Positions 19,174-30,809 of a stretch of 64,000 bases of DNA are shown in pieces. Under the pieces are notes generated by a model that saw nothing but the letters and a program-made list of their open reading frames with translations, did no database searches and was not told the DNA's origin. The DNA comes from Pegoplata infirma (lineage: Eukaryota; Arthropoda; Insecta; Diptera; Anthomyiidae). A program made the translations under genes and the position numbers. The DNA lies in NCBI GenBank assembly GCA_963921195.1, contig OY992540.1, forward strand, positions 78,915,337-78,979,336, in the 5' to 3' direction. Within the stretch, counting starts at the first letter, position 1. Each line of letters opens with the position of its first letter.

Positions 19174-21034
19174 ATGAAACATTGTACTGTTTTTTGTAGT
19201 CTTTTGGTACCATTGGTGCTGGGAATGAATATTGAAGTAATGAATGGATACGGTGGATTCTATTTCTACCATATGGGTAAAACTAAAATCATAGATGGAT
19301 ATGTTAATATCATGACAAATATAAATTTAACAACACTTGAAATAAAAGTAAATTTAATTGAAAAGAAGACTAAAGAGATTGAAGTCGAATGTAAAAACCT
19401 ATTTTCCAATTGTGAAAGTATCTTTTACTTAGGTAAAAGATATCACGAAAATGGGAAAGAAAAACTGAAGAATATACATAATATGTTGGGTATAAAAGCA
19501 TACGAGAATACAAGAAATAAAAGAGGTCTTATCAATGTAGTAGGATCGGGTTTAAAAGCATTGTTCGGTACGATGGATAATGAGGATGCTGAATTCTATG
19601 ATAAAGCATTCACAGTAATGAAGAATAATGAAGAATTTATCAGAAACGGGTTGAAAGAGGAAATAAAATTGATTAAAACGTTGAATGACCAAGGTATTAA
19701 TATGAAAACTAATTTTGAAAATTTGAATAACAAAACTATCGCTTTCGGCGAAAAATTGAATACTATGATATATTTTATTAATGATTTGAATAAGAAGGAA
19801 GTAACTCTGGAATATCTGGAGGAAATTGAGTTAAAAATAATAGCTGGTTGCATAGAACTAGAAGGAGAACTGGATAAAATAATTGATGCAATCTTGTTCC
19901 TGAAAATTAATCAGGTACATCCAATGATAATTGCACCAGAAAAATTTATAAGTATTTTACAATCCAGTAAATACGAAAATAATTTAATTTATGTACCTAG
20001 AATTGATACATACAATCAGATAGTTAAGAATATATATGTAAAATGCTATGAGAAAAACAAAAATTTAATTGTAATAATATCAATTCCATTTGTAAAAAAT
20101 GAAACCTTTGATACTTTCAAGGTAATACCAATACCAATTTTAGACGATAAGAAACAAATTATTTTTGAAAAAGAAAGTGAATATTTCACTATATCGGAAA
20201 ATAAAGAATATTTCTCCGATTTAAATGTAAAGGAAGAAAGTTTAATTAAAATAGAAAATTTTTATATTGTGACGGATATGATTCTAGAATCAACTGTTAC
20301 CTTGAATAATTGTATTCTAAATACGTTCATGAAAAGGGGAAATAAAATTTGTAAGGCTAAACATATTCCATATTATCTTGAAATGTATGTAAAATTATAT
20401 GAAAACAGATATTTGTTTGCCATATCTGATAATACAAAATATTCCTACGATTGTAAAAATAAGTTAATTGAAAAAGATTTACTGAAGGGTGTTGGAGTGT
20501 TTAACATAGAAAATAATTGTACGTTTTCCACATTAGATTTCAAAATAACAATAAATAATAACTTAACTGAAAAGAAAAATAACGATGTCTATCACCCTTA
20601 TATTGATGATTGTTGCATAAATGTAAAATTAAACGATATTGAATATATAGAACCAATGTATAAAATACGTAGTAACAATATGAAAGAAATCGAAGACATT
20701 AGTATTGAAATTAATAATGAAAAAACTTATTTGGAAAAAACTTTGGAAAAATTTCCTTTAAAAAAACGACAAAACTACATGGAGCATATTTGGAATGGTT
20801 GTTGGCATTTTTGTAATTGTACTGTTTATAAAAATTGTAAAGGGAAACTTGAAATTGAGTGTCTTTAAAAATTGTTTTAATAGAAATTCCGAAGATATAA
20901 CCAGACATGTGGTTACTTATAGAAGGGAACAACAACCCTCAAATACAATAGAAAATAAACCTATTGAAATAAAAAAGGAAACATTTGAAGAACAACCTTC
21001 TAAAAGGCTTAGTAAATATAAGTATGACTTTTAG
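19174..21034 (+). pseudogene. env: env of element 1, frameshifted near the C-terminus
   Basis: Begins with a signal-type segment and carries an RNKR furin-like site near residue 114, followed by a glycine-rich hydrophobic stretch (GLINVVGSGLKALFG), the layout of insect retrovirus and baculovirus F-like fusion proteins. Several NxT/S sites and cysteines follow. The first frame stops at 20868. The membrane span and cytoplasmic tail are in another frame (about 20795 to 21034), so one small indel around 20770-20800 separates the ectodomain from its anchor. The copy is therefore unlikely to make a working envelope, although the rest is intact. Confidence 0.85.
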
Positions 21035-21390
21035 AAATAAAATAAAACAAAAGACAAATTAAAATTTTTTAATCATTAGTTTATTAGAAAAAGGTAAAAA
21101 TTTTTAATGGAAAATGTTTTATCTAAATATTATTATTTAAGTATAGTCTTAAGTCACTTAATTATATTCTAATTTAAGCACATTATATTTGTATCACTTT
21201 TGTAAACCTTATATATTTTAATCAATAAAGAATGGAAGCTCATTTTTTTTTTTTTGGTAACGCTTTTCTTCGAAGCCAAAACCTAGTAAGCATGTATATA
21301 TCTTTATATGTATATGATTATTAAAGTTGAACTGTATGCATTCACACATATGAATGACACCCGAGGTATCATTCCTCTTGGGGTTGGAAG
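21035..21390 (+). other. 3' untranslated region and purine tract of element 1
   Basis: AT-rich, with AATAAA near 21223. The purine-rich GGGGTTGGAAG (21380-21390) touches the 3' LTR and would prime plus-strand DNA. Confidence 0.6.
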
Positions 21391-21909
21391 TGTTAAGCTG
21401 ATGGCTTATTTATGTTTATAAATATATATATATATTGATCTAGCAAACGTACATATTATCTCAAAAATATGTATGTATTGCATCTGATCACATGATTCCA
21501 GGAATGTACATACCAACTCAAAAGTATGTATATTTGCAATAGAATTGTTATTCTATGGAATATGAAACGAATATCGTACCATCTCAAAAGTACATATTCT
21601 GCTTGTGATTATAAAACATATTCTGCTTACGTATCCAAAAATCGTAAACAACTGAAATGCTAAAAGGCAACTTATTCAACGAATAAGTTTAAGACCGTCT
21701 TTGTTCACAGTTAATGTAAACAAAGAATCTTTTCGGTAAAGAACATTTCATCATCCCATACTTCGTTACTTGAGACGCTATGTAAACATTCGTTTCATGG
21801 CTGCAAGTAATGACCATTTATATGTGTTTGTATGCGTTGGCTTATGGTGGCTTGGCTTTAGAGCTTATCATTAAAGAACTTGAGACTCACTTCCCATTTA
21901 AACGTAACA
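21391..21909 (+). repeat. 3' LTR of element 1
   Basis: 519 bp, TGTTAAGC to GTAACA. It matches the 5' LTR in every stretch compared, and contains the uninterrupted site TATAAAACAT where the 5' copy has its MITE. Confidence 0.93.
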
Positions 21910-21913
21910 TAAG

Positions 21914-22310
21914 AAAAAAAGTTGTGCTAGTAAAATTTCGTCAAATTGCTACTCGTGATAAAATAATGTCTGAATACTTTCAAGAAAAGTCTCTGACCCG
22001 TTCCGATGTTGAAGGAGGAAATACTACTACAAGAGTCTATTAAACGATAACTACTCTCCATTGGCTAACAAATTTGTAAGGATCTGCTGGAAGCTGGCTC
22101 AAGATGGCAAAATTGTACGTTATAGCATTATAAACCGTGAAAATCTGAAAGCAAAGTTAACAATGCCGAATAGTGATGTAAAGACTGTAAATATAAATGA
22201 ATGTATTGATCTTTTTAAATTACTGAGATGTCAAATTCTTTTCATTCACTCAATTCTGCCAAATAGAGGAATAAAGAAGAATAAACAAAAAACAAAAGAA
22301 AATGCATAAC
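21914..22310 (+). pseudogene. ORF1/FP-like retrotransposon fragment, continuing past the provirus
   Basis: The frame reads KKVVLVKFRQIATRDKIMSE and then, after a one-base shift near 22035, NKFVRICWKLAQDGKIVRYS. This 'VLVKF...R...A...NKF...ARKL...G' pattern is seen in ORF1/FP25-like proteins of some insect non-LTR elements. It is not intact. Together with 11700-12274 it probably formed the target of element 1. Confidence 0.45.
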
Positions 22311-22649
22311 AAGCAGCATCATAAAACAAATATTAAGAAAAACATAAATAAATCAACACAAAAAACAAAATAATTGAATTCAGTACGAAACTAATTGGAA
22401 TATTTAACTATTAAAAGGCATTAATGGAAATTTTTGTTTAAAGGGACAAATAACAGTGAACACGTCGTCATTCCTTGCCGATTTGGGAAGCTTGGGATCT
22501 CCTGGTACGCAGTTTTTAATAGCAGCAGGTTGTGGTCTTAATTGTTGACCGTGATGCAACCGGCTGTGCTGCAAACTACAAATTTTGTTGCTAACTACGA
22601 AGAGATGTTTTGTATGTAAGGGAAAGTATGCGTTATTACTCCGATTTGA
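22311..22649. other. Non-coding or highly decayed sequence
   Basis: No supported gene. An A-rich stretch is followed by more GC-balanced DNA that may be the decayed start of the gag remnant downstream. Confidence 0.3.
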
Positions 22650-23157
22650 CTATACTTCAGAACAAGATAATTGAAACCGTCTAGACTTTGCATATGCCGA
22701 TAAGCGGCACTTGCACTTGATTGAACGGGATCTCAGTGCAATGCGACAGGGATCACAATCAATAATGATATATTATAATGAAGTAAATAAAAAACTGACT
22801 TAATTAACAAGACAATAATGACGCACGGAACGAATTCTGTCTTGACCAAGGAATTAAACAATAGGAAGAGACAACTTAGACGCACTTAGGGTGCTCATGA
22901 CAGGATTAAATCCTACTTTATCCGATATATTGTTTTTGTCTCACCAAATAGCTTGCCAGACGCATTGGCAAAGGCTCAAGAATTGGAAACCAAAAAATTG
23001 CGAGGCTATTTTGATTTTCCCTTTAATAAACCGTTCATTTTTACGTTGTTTGTCCTAATCGCGGTTAAAGAGATTCGCATACTAGAAAGTACAAAAGAAT
23101 TTAATGAAAATAATGAGAATTTTAAAGTAAATTCTTTCGAGTATAATGAAGGATGAA
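22650..23157 (+). pseudogene. gypsy-class gag remnant
   Basis: YADKRHLHLIERDLSAMRQG-like and YYNEVNKKLT stretches, then DALAKAQELETKKLRGYFDF, follow the order of errantivirus capsid sequence. Stops and frame changes divide them. No LTR can be assigned to it. Confidence 0.5.
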
Positions 23158-23258
23158 GGAATTGTTGATTTTAGTGGTGAAAGAGAAAAATCATTAAATA
23201 CTTTAAGAGGATTCGTTATCGAATCTTCCTATCTGGCTATCTTCCAGCAGGGTTTTTA

Positions 23259-24680
23259 TTGGAGAGTTTAAGAGGACGCGAAAATTTCGACACATGGAAG
23301 AGGCAGGCAAAATCGTGCTTGATCATCAAGGGTTGCTGGAAGGTTGTAGACACCGGCATAGTTGGTGATGGCGACGCTGTTTTAGATGAACGTGCTTTGG
23401 CTGAAATTACACTGATGGTTGATCCAAGCAATTATGGTCACATTGCAACTTGATCCAAGCAATTATGGTCACATTGCAACGGCTACAACAGCTAAAATGG
23501 CGTGGGACGCGTTGATGAACGCTTACGAAGACACGGTCCTTACAAGGAAGGTTAAGTTGCTGAAGCAACTGGTAAACCTGAAGCTGAAAAATATCGGTTC
23601 CATTCAAGAATACGTAAATGAATTGGTAATAATTGCGTTAAAAGTAAAAAAGCGCTGGTCTCAATTTGTATGATGAGTTGACAGCCTCTTTAATGTTGGC
23701 AGGATTGCCGGAATAAAGAATAATAAAAAATGGAATAAAAAACGGGATAAAGGATAATTATAAAACTTATTCCAAACTTTAAATCATCCTTATAGAGGTC
23801 TGTAGCATCCTTGGTTTCAACGAGCTTAGAACACCTACCGTAGTGCACAACCGACCGAAGAGGAATACATATGTATGACAAGCCTTCATCCAACACCGGA
23901 ACAACGACAAAGGAAAGTAGGAGTTGGGTAAAATCAAATGCTTCCACTGCTTCAATTTTGATCATTTTTCGGGTAAGTGTCCTAATCCTTAGGAGCCATG
24001 TGAAATTTGCAAACGTACAAATCATTAGACAGGTGATTATACTCCAAAGACGACTGATAAACTTTCTAAAACTGTTAAAATAAACAATGCTGCTACTTTA
24101 GTGATTATTGATTCTGGTAGCGACTGTAAAAGAAGGTATTGAAGAAAAATTGTCAGTTTGCGAAATATGTATAAGTAAAAAAACAAATTCATCAAAAGCA
24201 GTGGCCAGCGTACAAGAGACTTATTGGAAATTGTACACAGCAATGTTTGTGGAACAATAAAAATTGCTTCTCATTCTGGTGCAAAATATTCCAGATGACT
24301 ACTCACGTTATTGTGAAGTTTTCCAATTAAACAAAAATTGAATTTGCTGGATAACTTCAAAAAATTCAAAAACGCAGCGGAAACATCAACTGGTAGCAAA
24401 ATTAAAATGCTGTAATCGGATAATAGCCGTGTATATTGTAATTCTCATTTTGAAAATTTTTTGGAGGAGTGTTGTATTCGCAGACGGCTAAGTGCCCCTT
24501 ACACACCAAATCAAAACGGCGTTGCAGAACGTAAAAACAGGACTTTTTTAGAAATGAAAGTTTTGGGGTGAGGCGATTATTGATTGGTTATTCGAATGAA
24601 GTTGCCCGCGTAAACGTTATGTAGTGGTAAGCTGTGACGTAAAAATATGGCCAAACGTATATTTTAAAAATCAATACGAA
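23259..24680 (+). pseudogene. copia-like retrotransposon remnant (gag to integrase)
   Basis: Starts with NFDTWKRQAKSCLI and WDALMNAYED, the copia gag pattern. A CFHC-x(4)-H-x(4)-C zinc knuckle lies near 23940, a protease-like VIIDSGSDC near 24100, and an integrase core with LSAPYTPNQNGVAERKNRT near 24490, holding its catalytic E. A further piece with LLIGYSNEVA follows at 24570. Many stops occur, and most of the reverse transcriptase is missing. A 31-bp tandem duplication at 23419-23480 causes one frameshift. Confidence 0.78.
23419..23480 (+). repeat. 31-bp direct tandem duplication in copia gag
   Basis: TTGATCCAAGCAATTATGGT and the next 11 bases occur twice in a row (23419-23449, 23450-23480) with no differences. 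Because 31 is not a multiple of 3, it shifts the frame. The identity means it is recent. Confidence 0.9.
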
Positions 24681-26336
24681 GGTATTTGTGACAGTTATAC
24701 CAGTGAGGAGTATCAAAGCCGAAAACGTCGGTTACGTTTGGTGAACCACCAGTACAAGAAAAATCAAAGTTCAAATAGAAATTAGGGCTGCCACACCATA
24801 GAATGTACACGGTAATGAATTAATTTTACAACCACCGCCGTTAAGTATCCAGAATGATAGTATTAGATATTAGAAAGTATGTTACGGATTTAATTTAGTA
24901 AATTCAACTGTATGGTTCATTTTTATAATTGTACCATAATAATCCCTTTTGTACAACGAAAAGTACCAAAGGACTGTACCATCACTGACAGTTTGTCCCC
25001 CTCTATTAAAGTTATAAACGCTTCTGTTAATTGCAGTGCATTTTTTTTTTGGTTGTCGACATTCTTTTTTTTTTTTCATACTCTTATGTGATATGATATT
25101 ACCGTTATGTAAATTGACCAATAGGAACACTGCACGTGCAGTTGAAGAAGGGAAAAAGAAAAAGAATTATAAAACTTGACAGGCTACATGATGTTTGAAC
25201 GCGTGGAGTTAGTTTAGTTAGTATGGAGCGATCATTGCGTAAAGTTGGAATAAATATACAACGCAAAGATTAAAAAAAGAAGTTTAAAATTGTGTAGTGA
25301 AAGAAAAAAAAAATTTTTAAAATGTACTAAAAATGAATCAAAGTGAAGTTGAAACAAAACCATTGACTGTTAATTGAAAAAATTAAATTAAACAAATGAA
25401 TTAAAAATAAAGAGGAACATTTTAACAAATTAAAATACAAGTAAAAACTTTTTCTAAAAACTACACCATACAAAAACGTTAAAACTAATATGTATAAGAA
25501 TATATAAATTAAAATTGTTATTCAAAACATAAAAATTATATAAATACAAATTTAATTAAAGTTTAAAATTAAACTTCAGAACAATGAACATTTAAATGAA
25601 CATTTAATTTCTTAAATTGCCTCCATGGCTAAACAACCACCTGTGTGCTGAAATAAAGTATTCAACAACAACGAGCAACAACATTCTCCAAGGAAATAAC
25701 ATTCTCAAAAAGAATCAACAAAAAAAAAGCCAGTACTGGTGGAAGCTGTCGTCATCTTTAGAGGGTAAACAGGGTAAAAATAAGAACCATTGTATGTATT
25801 ATTTTTATACAAATTATTTTATTATTATTACGTAGGAATTTTATTATTAATACTAATCCCTAATGTTAATTTTAATTTTTACAATAAATAACACTGAATT
25901 AAACATGAAGTGCTAAATCTTTTCATTTGGAGGAATGTTAGGAACACCAAAAGTGTAGTTTAGAAAAATGATCATGATAGGGACAGAAGTAAAATTAGGG
26001 GTACTCACGCTGTCAACGGGTGGGACAAGTGTACCTCAGTATGACAAACCAACTAGTCATACATCTCGTTATGTGCCTCCATGGAAAAATTAAATTTTTG
26101 CGAGAACAATAAAATGCTTAAACTAAACTCCTGGTTTAATTATGGCATGGAGAGTTTAGTAATATGATATGCGCCGAAAATACGGGTCAAAGAAACCACT
26201 AACCTGACAGAGCTAGCCAGGGTAATTTTAGATCTAACCATGCCTTATTTGACTTTTTGTATTTTTTATAAATTTAGACCATTATGTATACATTGTAAGT
26301 TAACCCAACTTACAATGAGCTAGCCGGCGCGTAACA
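24681..26336. other. Unassigned AT-rich region
   Basis: No supported gene in 1.6 kb. TGGAGGAATGTTAGGAACACC near 25929 looks like a purine tract before an LTR start, and CACGTGCAGTTG near 25132 recalls retroviral leaders, but no matching second copy exists in the window. TAAGTTAACCCAACTTA near 26297 is a small palindrome just before element 2. Confidence 0.3.
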
Positions 26337-28726
26337 GGTCTAATCGGGAACAATATTCTAAGAAGACTTAAAGCAATTGTAAATCTAAAGGACGAATTAT
26401 TACAGATCGGGGACAAGCAAATCCCAATGAGATTCACTCTTGAAGATAAAGAATATTTCTTTGAAAAAGAAGGTATATACAACATAGAATTAAACGTTAA
26501 CCAGAAGGATGGATTAATATATACTCCTAAAACAGTGTTAGATAATGAAAATATTGAAATCATGGAAGGAGTATACGAAGCAGACAATTTTAAGATAAGC
26601 GCTTTCGTAAATGTCAGTGGTAATACGCCAAAAAGGATGCAATTCGAGATTCAAAAAACAGATATTGTAACCGAGGGAAATTTCTATGTTCGTACTATAG
26701 GAAACGAAGACCCAAAAACTCCCCTTTTAGAACAGATACGAACCAACCATTTAAATAGCGAAGAAAAAGGAAAACTCCTACAAATTATAAATAATTTCAA
26801 GAAGATATTCTATACTGAAGATAGTGATTTGACATTTACCAACGCTATCAAGCATGAAATAAGAACAGTAAATAACATCCCCATTGCCGCAAAAACATAT
26901 AGATATCCATACATCCATAAGAATGAGGTGGAAAAACAAATTACGGAAATGTTAGACAAGAAAATAATCACAAATAGCCATTCCCCATATTCTGCCCCTG
27001 TCTGGATAGTACCAAAAAAAATGGATGCCAGCGGCAAGAAAAAATGGAGATCAGTAGTCGATTACCGCAAATTGAATGAAGTAACAATTGATGATAAATA
27101 CCCAATCCCGAATATAGATGAAATCCTAGAAAAATTAGGAAGATGTCAATATTTCACGACTCTGGATCTCGCAAAAGGTTTTCATCAGATAGAAATACAC
27201 GGGAAAGATGTACCGAAAACAGCCTTTAGCGTGAAAGGGGGACACTACGAATTCCTTCGTATGCCATTTGGACTAAAAACAGCTCCTGCTACCTTTCAAA
27301 GATTAATGAATAATGTCCTAGGAGATTACAATAAGATTTGCTTGGTATATTTGGATGACGTCATTATATTCTCTACTTCATTACAGGAACATTTGGAATC
27401 TATAACTAAAATATTTCAGCGTCTCAAAGATGTGAATCTAAAAAGCCAACTCGATAAAAGCGAATTTCTGAAAAGGGAAACCAATTTTCTCGGACACATT
27501 GTGACTGAAGATGGTATTAAACCAAATCCAGATAAAATATGTGTACAAAAATTTCCGCTCCCTACTACACCAAAGGAAATAAAACAATTTCTGGGTCTAG
27601 CAGGTTACTATAGAAAATTTATAAAAGATTATTCCAAAATTGCCAGACCAATGACCAAGTACCTGAAAAAAGATACTAACATTGATACGAATGATCCCGA
27701 ATATAAGGAAAGTTTCGAAACGTTGACAATATTATTGGTTAACTCTCCCGTTCTAGCATACCCTGACTTCAATGAAAAATTTACTGTACAAACCGATGCA
27801 AGTAATTTCGAAATAGGAGCAGTACACTCCCAGAATGGACACCCTATCTGTTACGCGAGTCGAACACTGAACGATCATGAACAAAATTACAGCACAATTG
27901 AAAAGGAATTATTAGCAATAGTATGGGCCACACAACAACTACGGCCATATTTATTTGGAAGACGCTTCTTAATCGAAACCGACCACAGGCCACTCTCTTG
28001 GCTATTCTCCATAAAAGAACCTAATTCAAAGTTAGTGAGATGGAGATTACGGTTACAAGAATACGATTATGAAATAAAATACAAAAAAGGAGTTCTAAAT
28101 GGAAATGCTGACGCCCTTTCCAGAGTTGAGATACATGTAAACGATGAAGACTACTCTACAATACCTACTAATAATAACGTAATTGTAGAAACCACCAAAC
28201 CCTTAAATTTTTATCGAAGACAAATCATTGTCAATAGAGCAACCTCTGGCTCACTAAAAATAAAATATGAAAAAATATTTAGAAACAAAAGAAAAACAAT
28301 ATCGGCCAAAGAGTATGACGAGCCAACTATTATAACAATATTGAAAAATCATTTTGATTCAGATAGAACCAATCCTGATCCGCGACGAACTAGTTTCAGA
28401 AAAATTTAAAGAAGTGATAAATAGATATTTTGAAGCCAACAATGGATTCAAAGTCCTAATATGTAAGAAAATATGGGAAGATATCTTAGACGAAAATGTT
28501 CTAACCGACCTAATAGAAAAAGAACATAAAAAGAACAACCACAGAGGTATAAATGAAAATTTTGCACAATTAAGAACAGAAATCTACCACCCACAATTAA
28601 AAACACGAATAACTCAATTTATAAATAATTGCGACATTTGTAATAAAGAAAAATACGAGAGACGACCAATCAAACAGGATTTCAAAATAACGGAAACTCC
28701 AGAAAAACCTGGGGATGTAATACATG
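26337..28726 (+). pseudogene. pol: pol of element 2, first part (protease end to integrase start)
   Basis: GLIGNNILRRL is the end of the protease. The reverse transcriptase has YLDDV as its active site, and RNase H shows QTDASNFEIGAV and ETDHRPLSWLF. The frame shifts near 28370, after which the integrase zinc region (HKKNNHRG, then CDIC) is read. The frame ends where the MITE interrupts, just after the first catalytic aspartate of the integrase core (VIHVD). Confidence 0.88.
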
Positions 28727-29405
28727 TAGACTTGCCACCTTTTGAAATTTCCAAAACGGGACACCACTAAAAAACATAAAAAAATTCCAAAAAAAATCGA
28801 CGTCTCAAAATTTCTATAACGTCTCAAAATTGAGAAACTTTTGGTAAAAGACTTAGATTCAGGACATCAACCTTTATTTATCATATGTTACACATTAACA
28901 CAAGTTGCACCGTTTTTCTGTAGCATCCAATAACATGAAAATCTTATTATCTCAAAAACCCCACTAATGATTTTTTCAAATTCTGCTTAAAATGTTTGTA
29001 CGGGTGCCAACTAACATAATCTGCAATAAAATTTCATATGCAACGAACTTTTAGTTAAACTTGTTCTACCACACCGTGATCTGGTTGAAATTTGCAATAC
29101 CTTTTTGTTCTATTTTTTCGATGCTCTTTTTCTGTTCATTTTCCTATGAAAAATTTTATAATTTTACCATTTGTGCAATTTTATTGGAAAGAATATTAAC
29201 TAAAATAATAAAAAAAAAATACCTCTACAAAAAATAACGCTCTGTTAAAATTTTAATTCATTTGAAAACTGACAAATAAAATAAAAATTTCAAAATTTTC
29301 TCAAAACGGGACAAATGGCGTCCCGTTCAGGGTATTGCCGGGACACGGGACACTCCACTCTAAAACTGGTCTGTCCCGACGAAAACTGGACGGTTGGCAA
29401 GTCTA
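28727..29405. mobile_element. hAT-type MITE in integrase, 679 bp
   Basis: Ends TAGACTTGCC and GGCAAGTCTA, flanked by an exact 8-bp duplication AATACATG (28719-28726, 29406-29413). Subterminal AAAACGGGACA / TGTCCCG motifs repeat on both sides. No transposase. The integrase frame continues directly after it. Confidence 0.9.
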
Positions 29406-30141
29406 AATACATGCAGATGTATTTTATAATTTAGGAAAAACCCTATTTTTAACATTCATAGATAAATTCTCCAAATATGCCCAAGCTATAAAGATAAGAA
29501 ATAGATCTTGGGTTGAGTTTAAAATAGCTTTAACGCAGTATTTATCAATAACGGGGAAAATAAAAAAATTAATTATAGATAACGAATTAGGGTTCAAGGC
29601 CCTACCACTCTTAGAATTTCTTAGACAACAGGAAATCGAAATACATTATACTTCAAACAATAATCATTCCTCAAACTCTGATGTAGAAAGACTACATAAC
29701 ACAATTAACGAGCATATTAGAATACTTAAACATGACCCCAACAGAGAAACAGAAACAGTCGATGAAAAATTTTACAAAATAATAATGTATTATAATAATA
29801 CTATCCATTCGACAACTAAGAGAAAACCGGTTGATTTTAGAAACGGCACCATTAACCAAGAGGAGTATTCCTCAATCAGGGACTCCATTATCAAAATGAA
29901 AGAAAATTCCATTAACAAACTCAACGAAACCCGAGAAGATGTAGATATTCCGACAGGACCAATTTATATCAAAGACGAAAGAGGCGGAAAAAATCATTCT
30001 AAGTTCAGAAAAATAGTAGTTTCTGAATTAGATAATGATCATGTCATAACAAATAATGGATACAAGTACTATAAATCGCACATAAAAAGAAAGAAGAAAT
30101 TTCAGAACACCGAAACCCCAAATATAACAGGAACAATGTAA
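29406..30141 (+). pseudogene. pol: pol of element 2, integrase remainder
   Basis: FIDKFSKYAQ, then IIDNELGF with the second catalytic aspartate and SDVERLHNTINEHI with the glutamate, followed by MYYNNTIHSTTKRKP, the C-terminal integrase pattern. It is open to a TAA at 30139. Confidence 0.85.
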
Positions 30142-30150
30142 AACTTAAAT

Positions 30151-30162
30151 TTTTATTTTCAG
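30151..30162 (+). promoter_or_regulatory. Probable env splice acceptor of element 2
   Basis: TTTTTATTTTCAG directly precedes the env ATG (30163). Errantiviruses express env from a spliced mRNA, and a pyrimidine tract plus AG at this position fits. The donor would lie in the missing 5' part. Confidence 0.55.
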
Positions 30163-30809
30163 ATGCAACTACTTCACATAACTCTACTATTGATTTCATT
30201 TCCCGAAATGATAAAACTACAAAGCATATATATCCAAAATTTAACTGATAACAAAGGTTACATCCCGATAAAAGAAGATGACACAAAAATCATCGACCAC
30301 TATAATAGAATATTCCATTTCATCAATTTAACCAACTATCATCATTCCATCAAGATAATTGAAGAAAACATAGATCTGTTAAACGGAACTATTTCTAATT
30401 TGAGACCACTATTGGATACCATCGAAAATAATTTCATCTTACTCAAAGCTAAAGTAAATAATTTATCACCACATTTTAGGAATAAACGCGGCCTCATCAA
30501 TGCACTTGGAAAAGGACTAAAATTTATATCCGGAAATATGGACAGCGATGACGAAAGAGAAATCAAGAATGCTCTCGATGCCCTTACAGCAAACATGAAG
30601 GATAAATCAATAGAAATAAGTTCTTTTATCCAAATAAGTGAAACAATTTTTTCACAGATCCAAAATATTACAACACATATTAACACACAGCAAAACTTAG
30701 TTAGAAAATATATAAACAAATTCCAAAACGAAATTCAAAATAGAATATCGGATCTAGAAGATGAAGTAAATTTTCTGAAACACATATACCAAATTGATAA
30801 TGACATCAC
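30163..30809 (+). pseudogene. env: env of element 2, N-terminal part
   Basis: A short signal-type start, N-linked glycosylation sites, then an RNKR cleavage site followed by a glycine-rich fusion-peptide-like segment (GLINALGKGLKF), as in element 1. A heptad-rich helical region follows. The frame is broken at 30810 by a hAT-type insertion. Confidence 0.85.

Larger units (their letters stand above)
12279..21909 (+). mobile_element. Element 1: gypsy-class endogenous retrovirus, near complete
   Basis: LTRs of 519 bp (ignoring a later insertion) start TGTTAAGC and end GTAACA. The 4-bp target TAAG is duplicated at 12275-12278 and 21910-21913. Order: 5' LTR, tRNA-Leu-type primer site, A-rich leader, gag, pol in the -1 frame, env, purine tract, 3' LTR. 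I found no difference between the two LTRs by eye, so the insertion is recent. gag and pol are open, while env is broken near its end. It is inserted in the ORF1-like fragment. Confidence 0.92.

Noticed and set aside
24880..25930. Copia LTR pair
   Set aside because: TGTTACGG near 24880 and a purine tract before TGTTAGGAAC near 25929 were suggestive, but the two sequences do not match each other, so no LTR was called.
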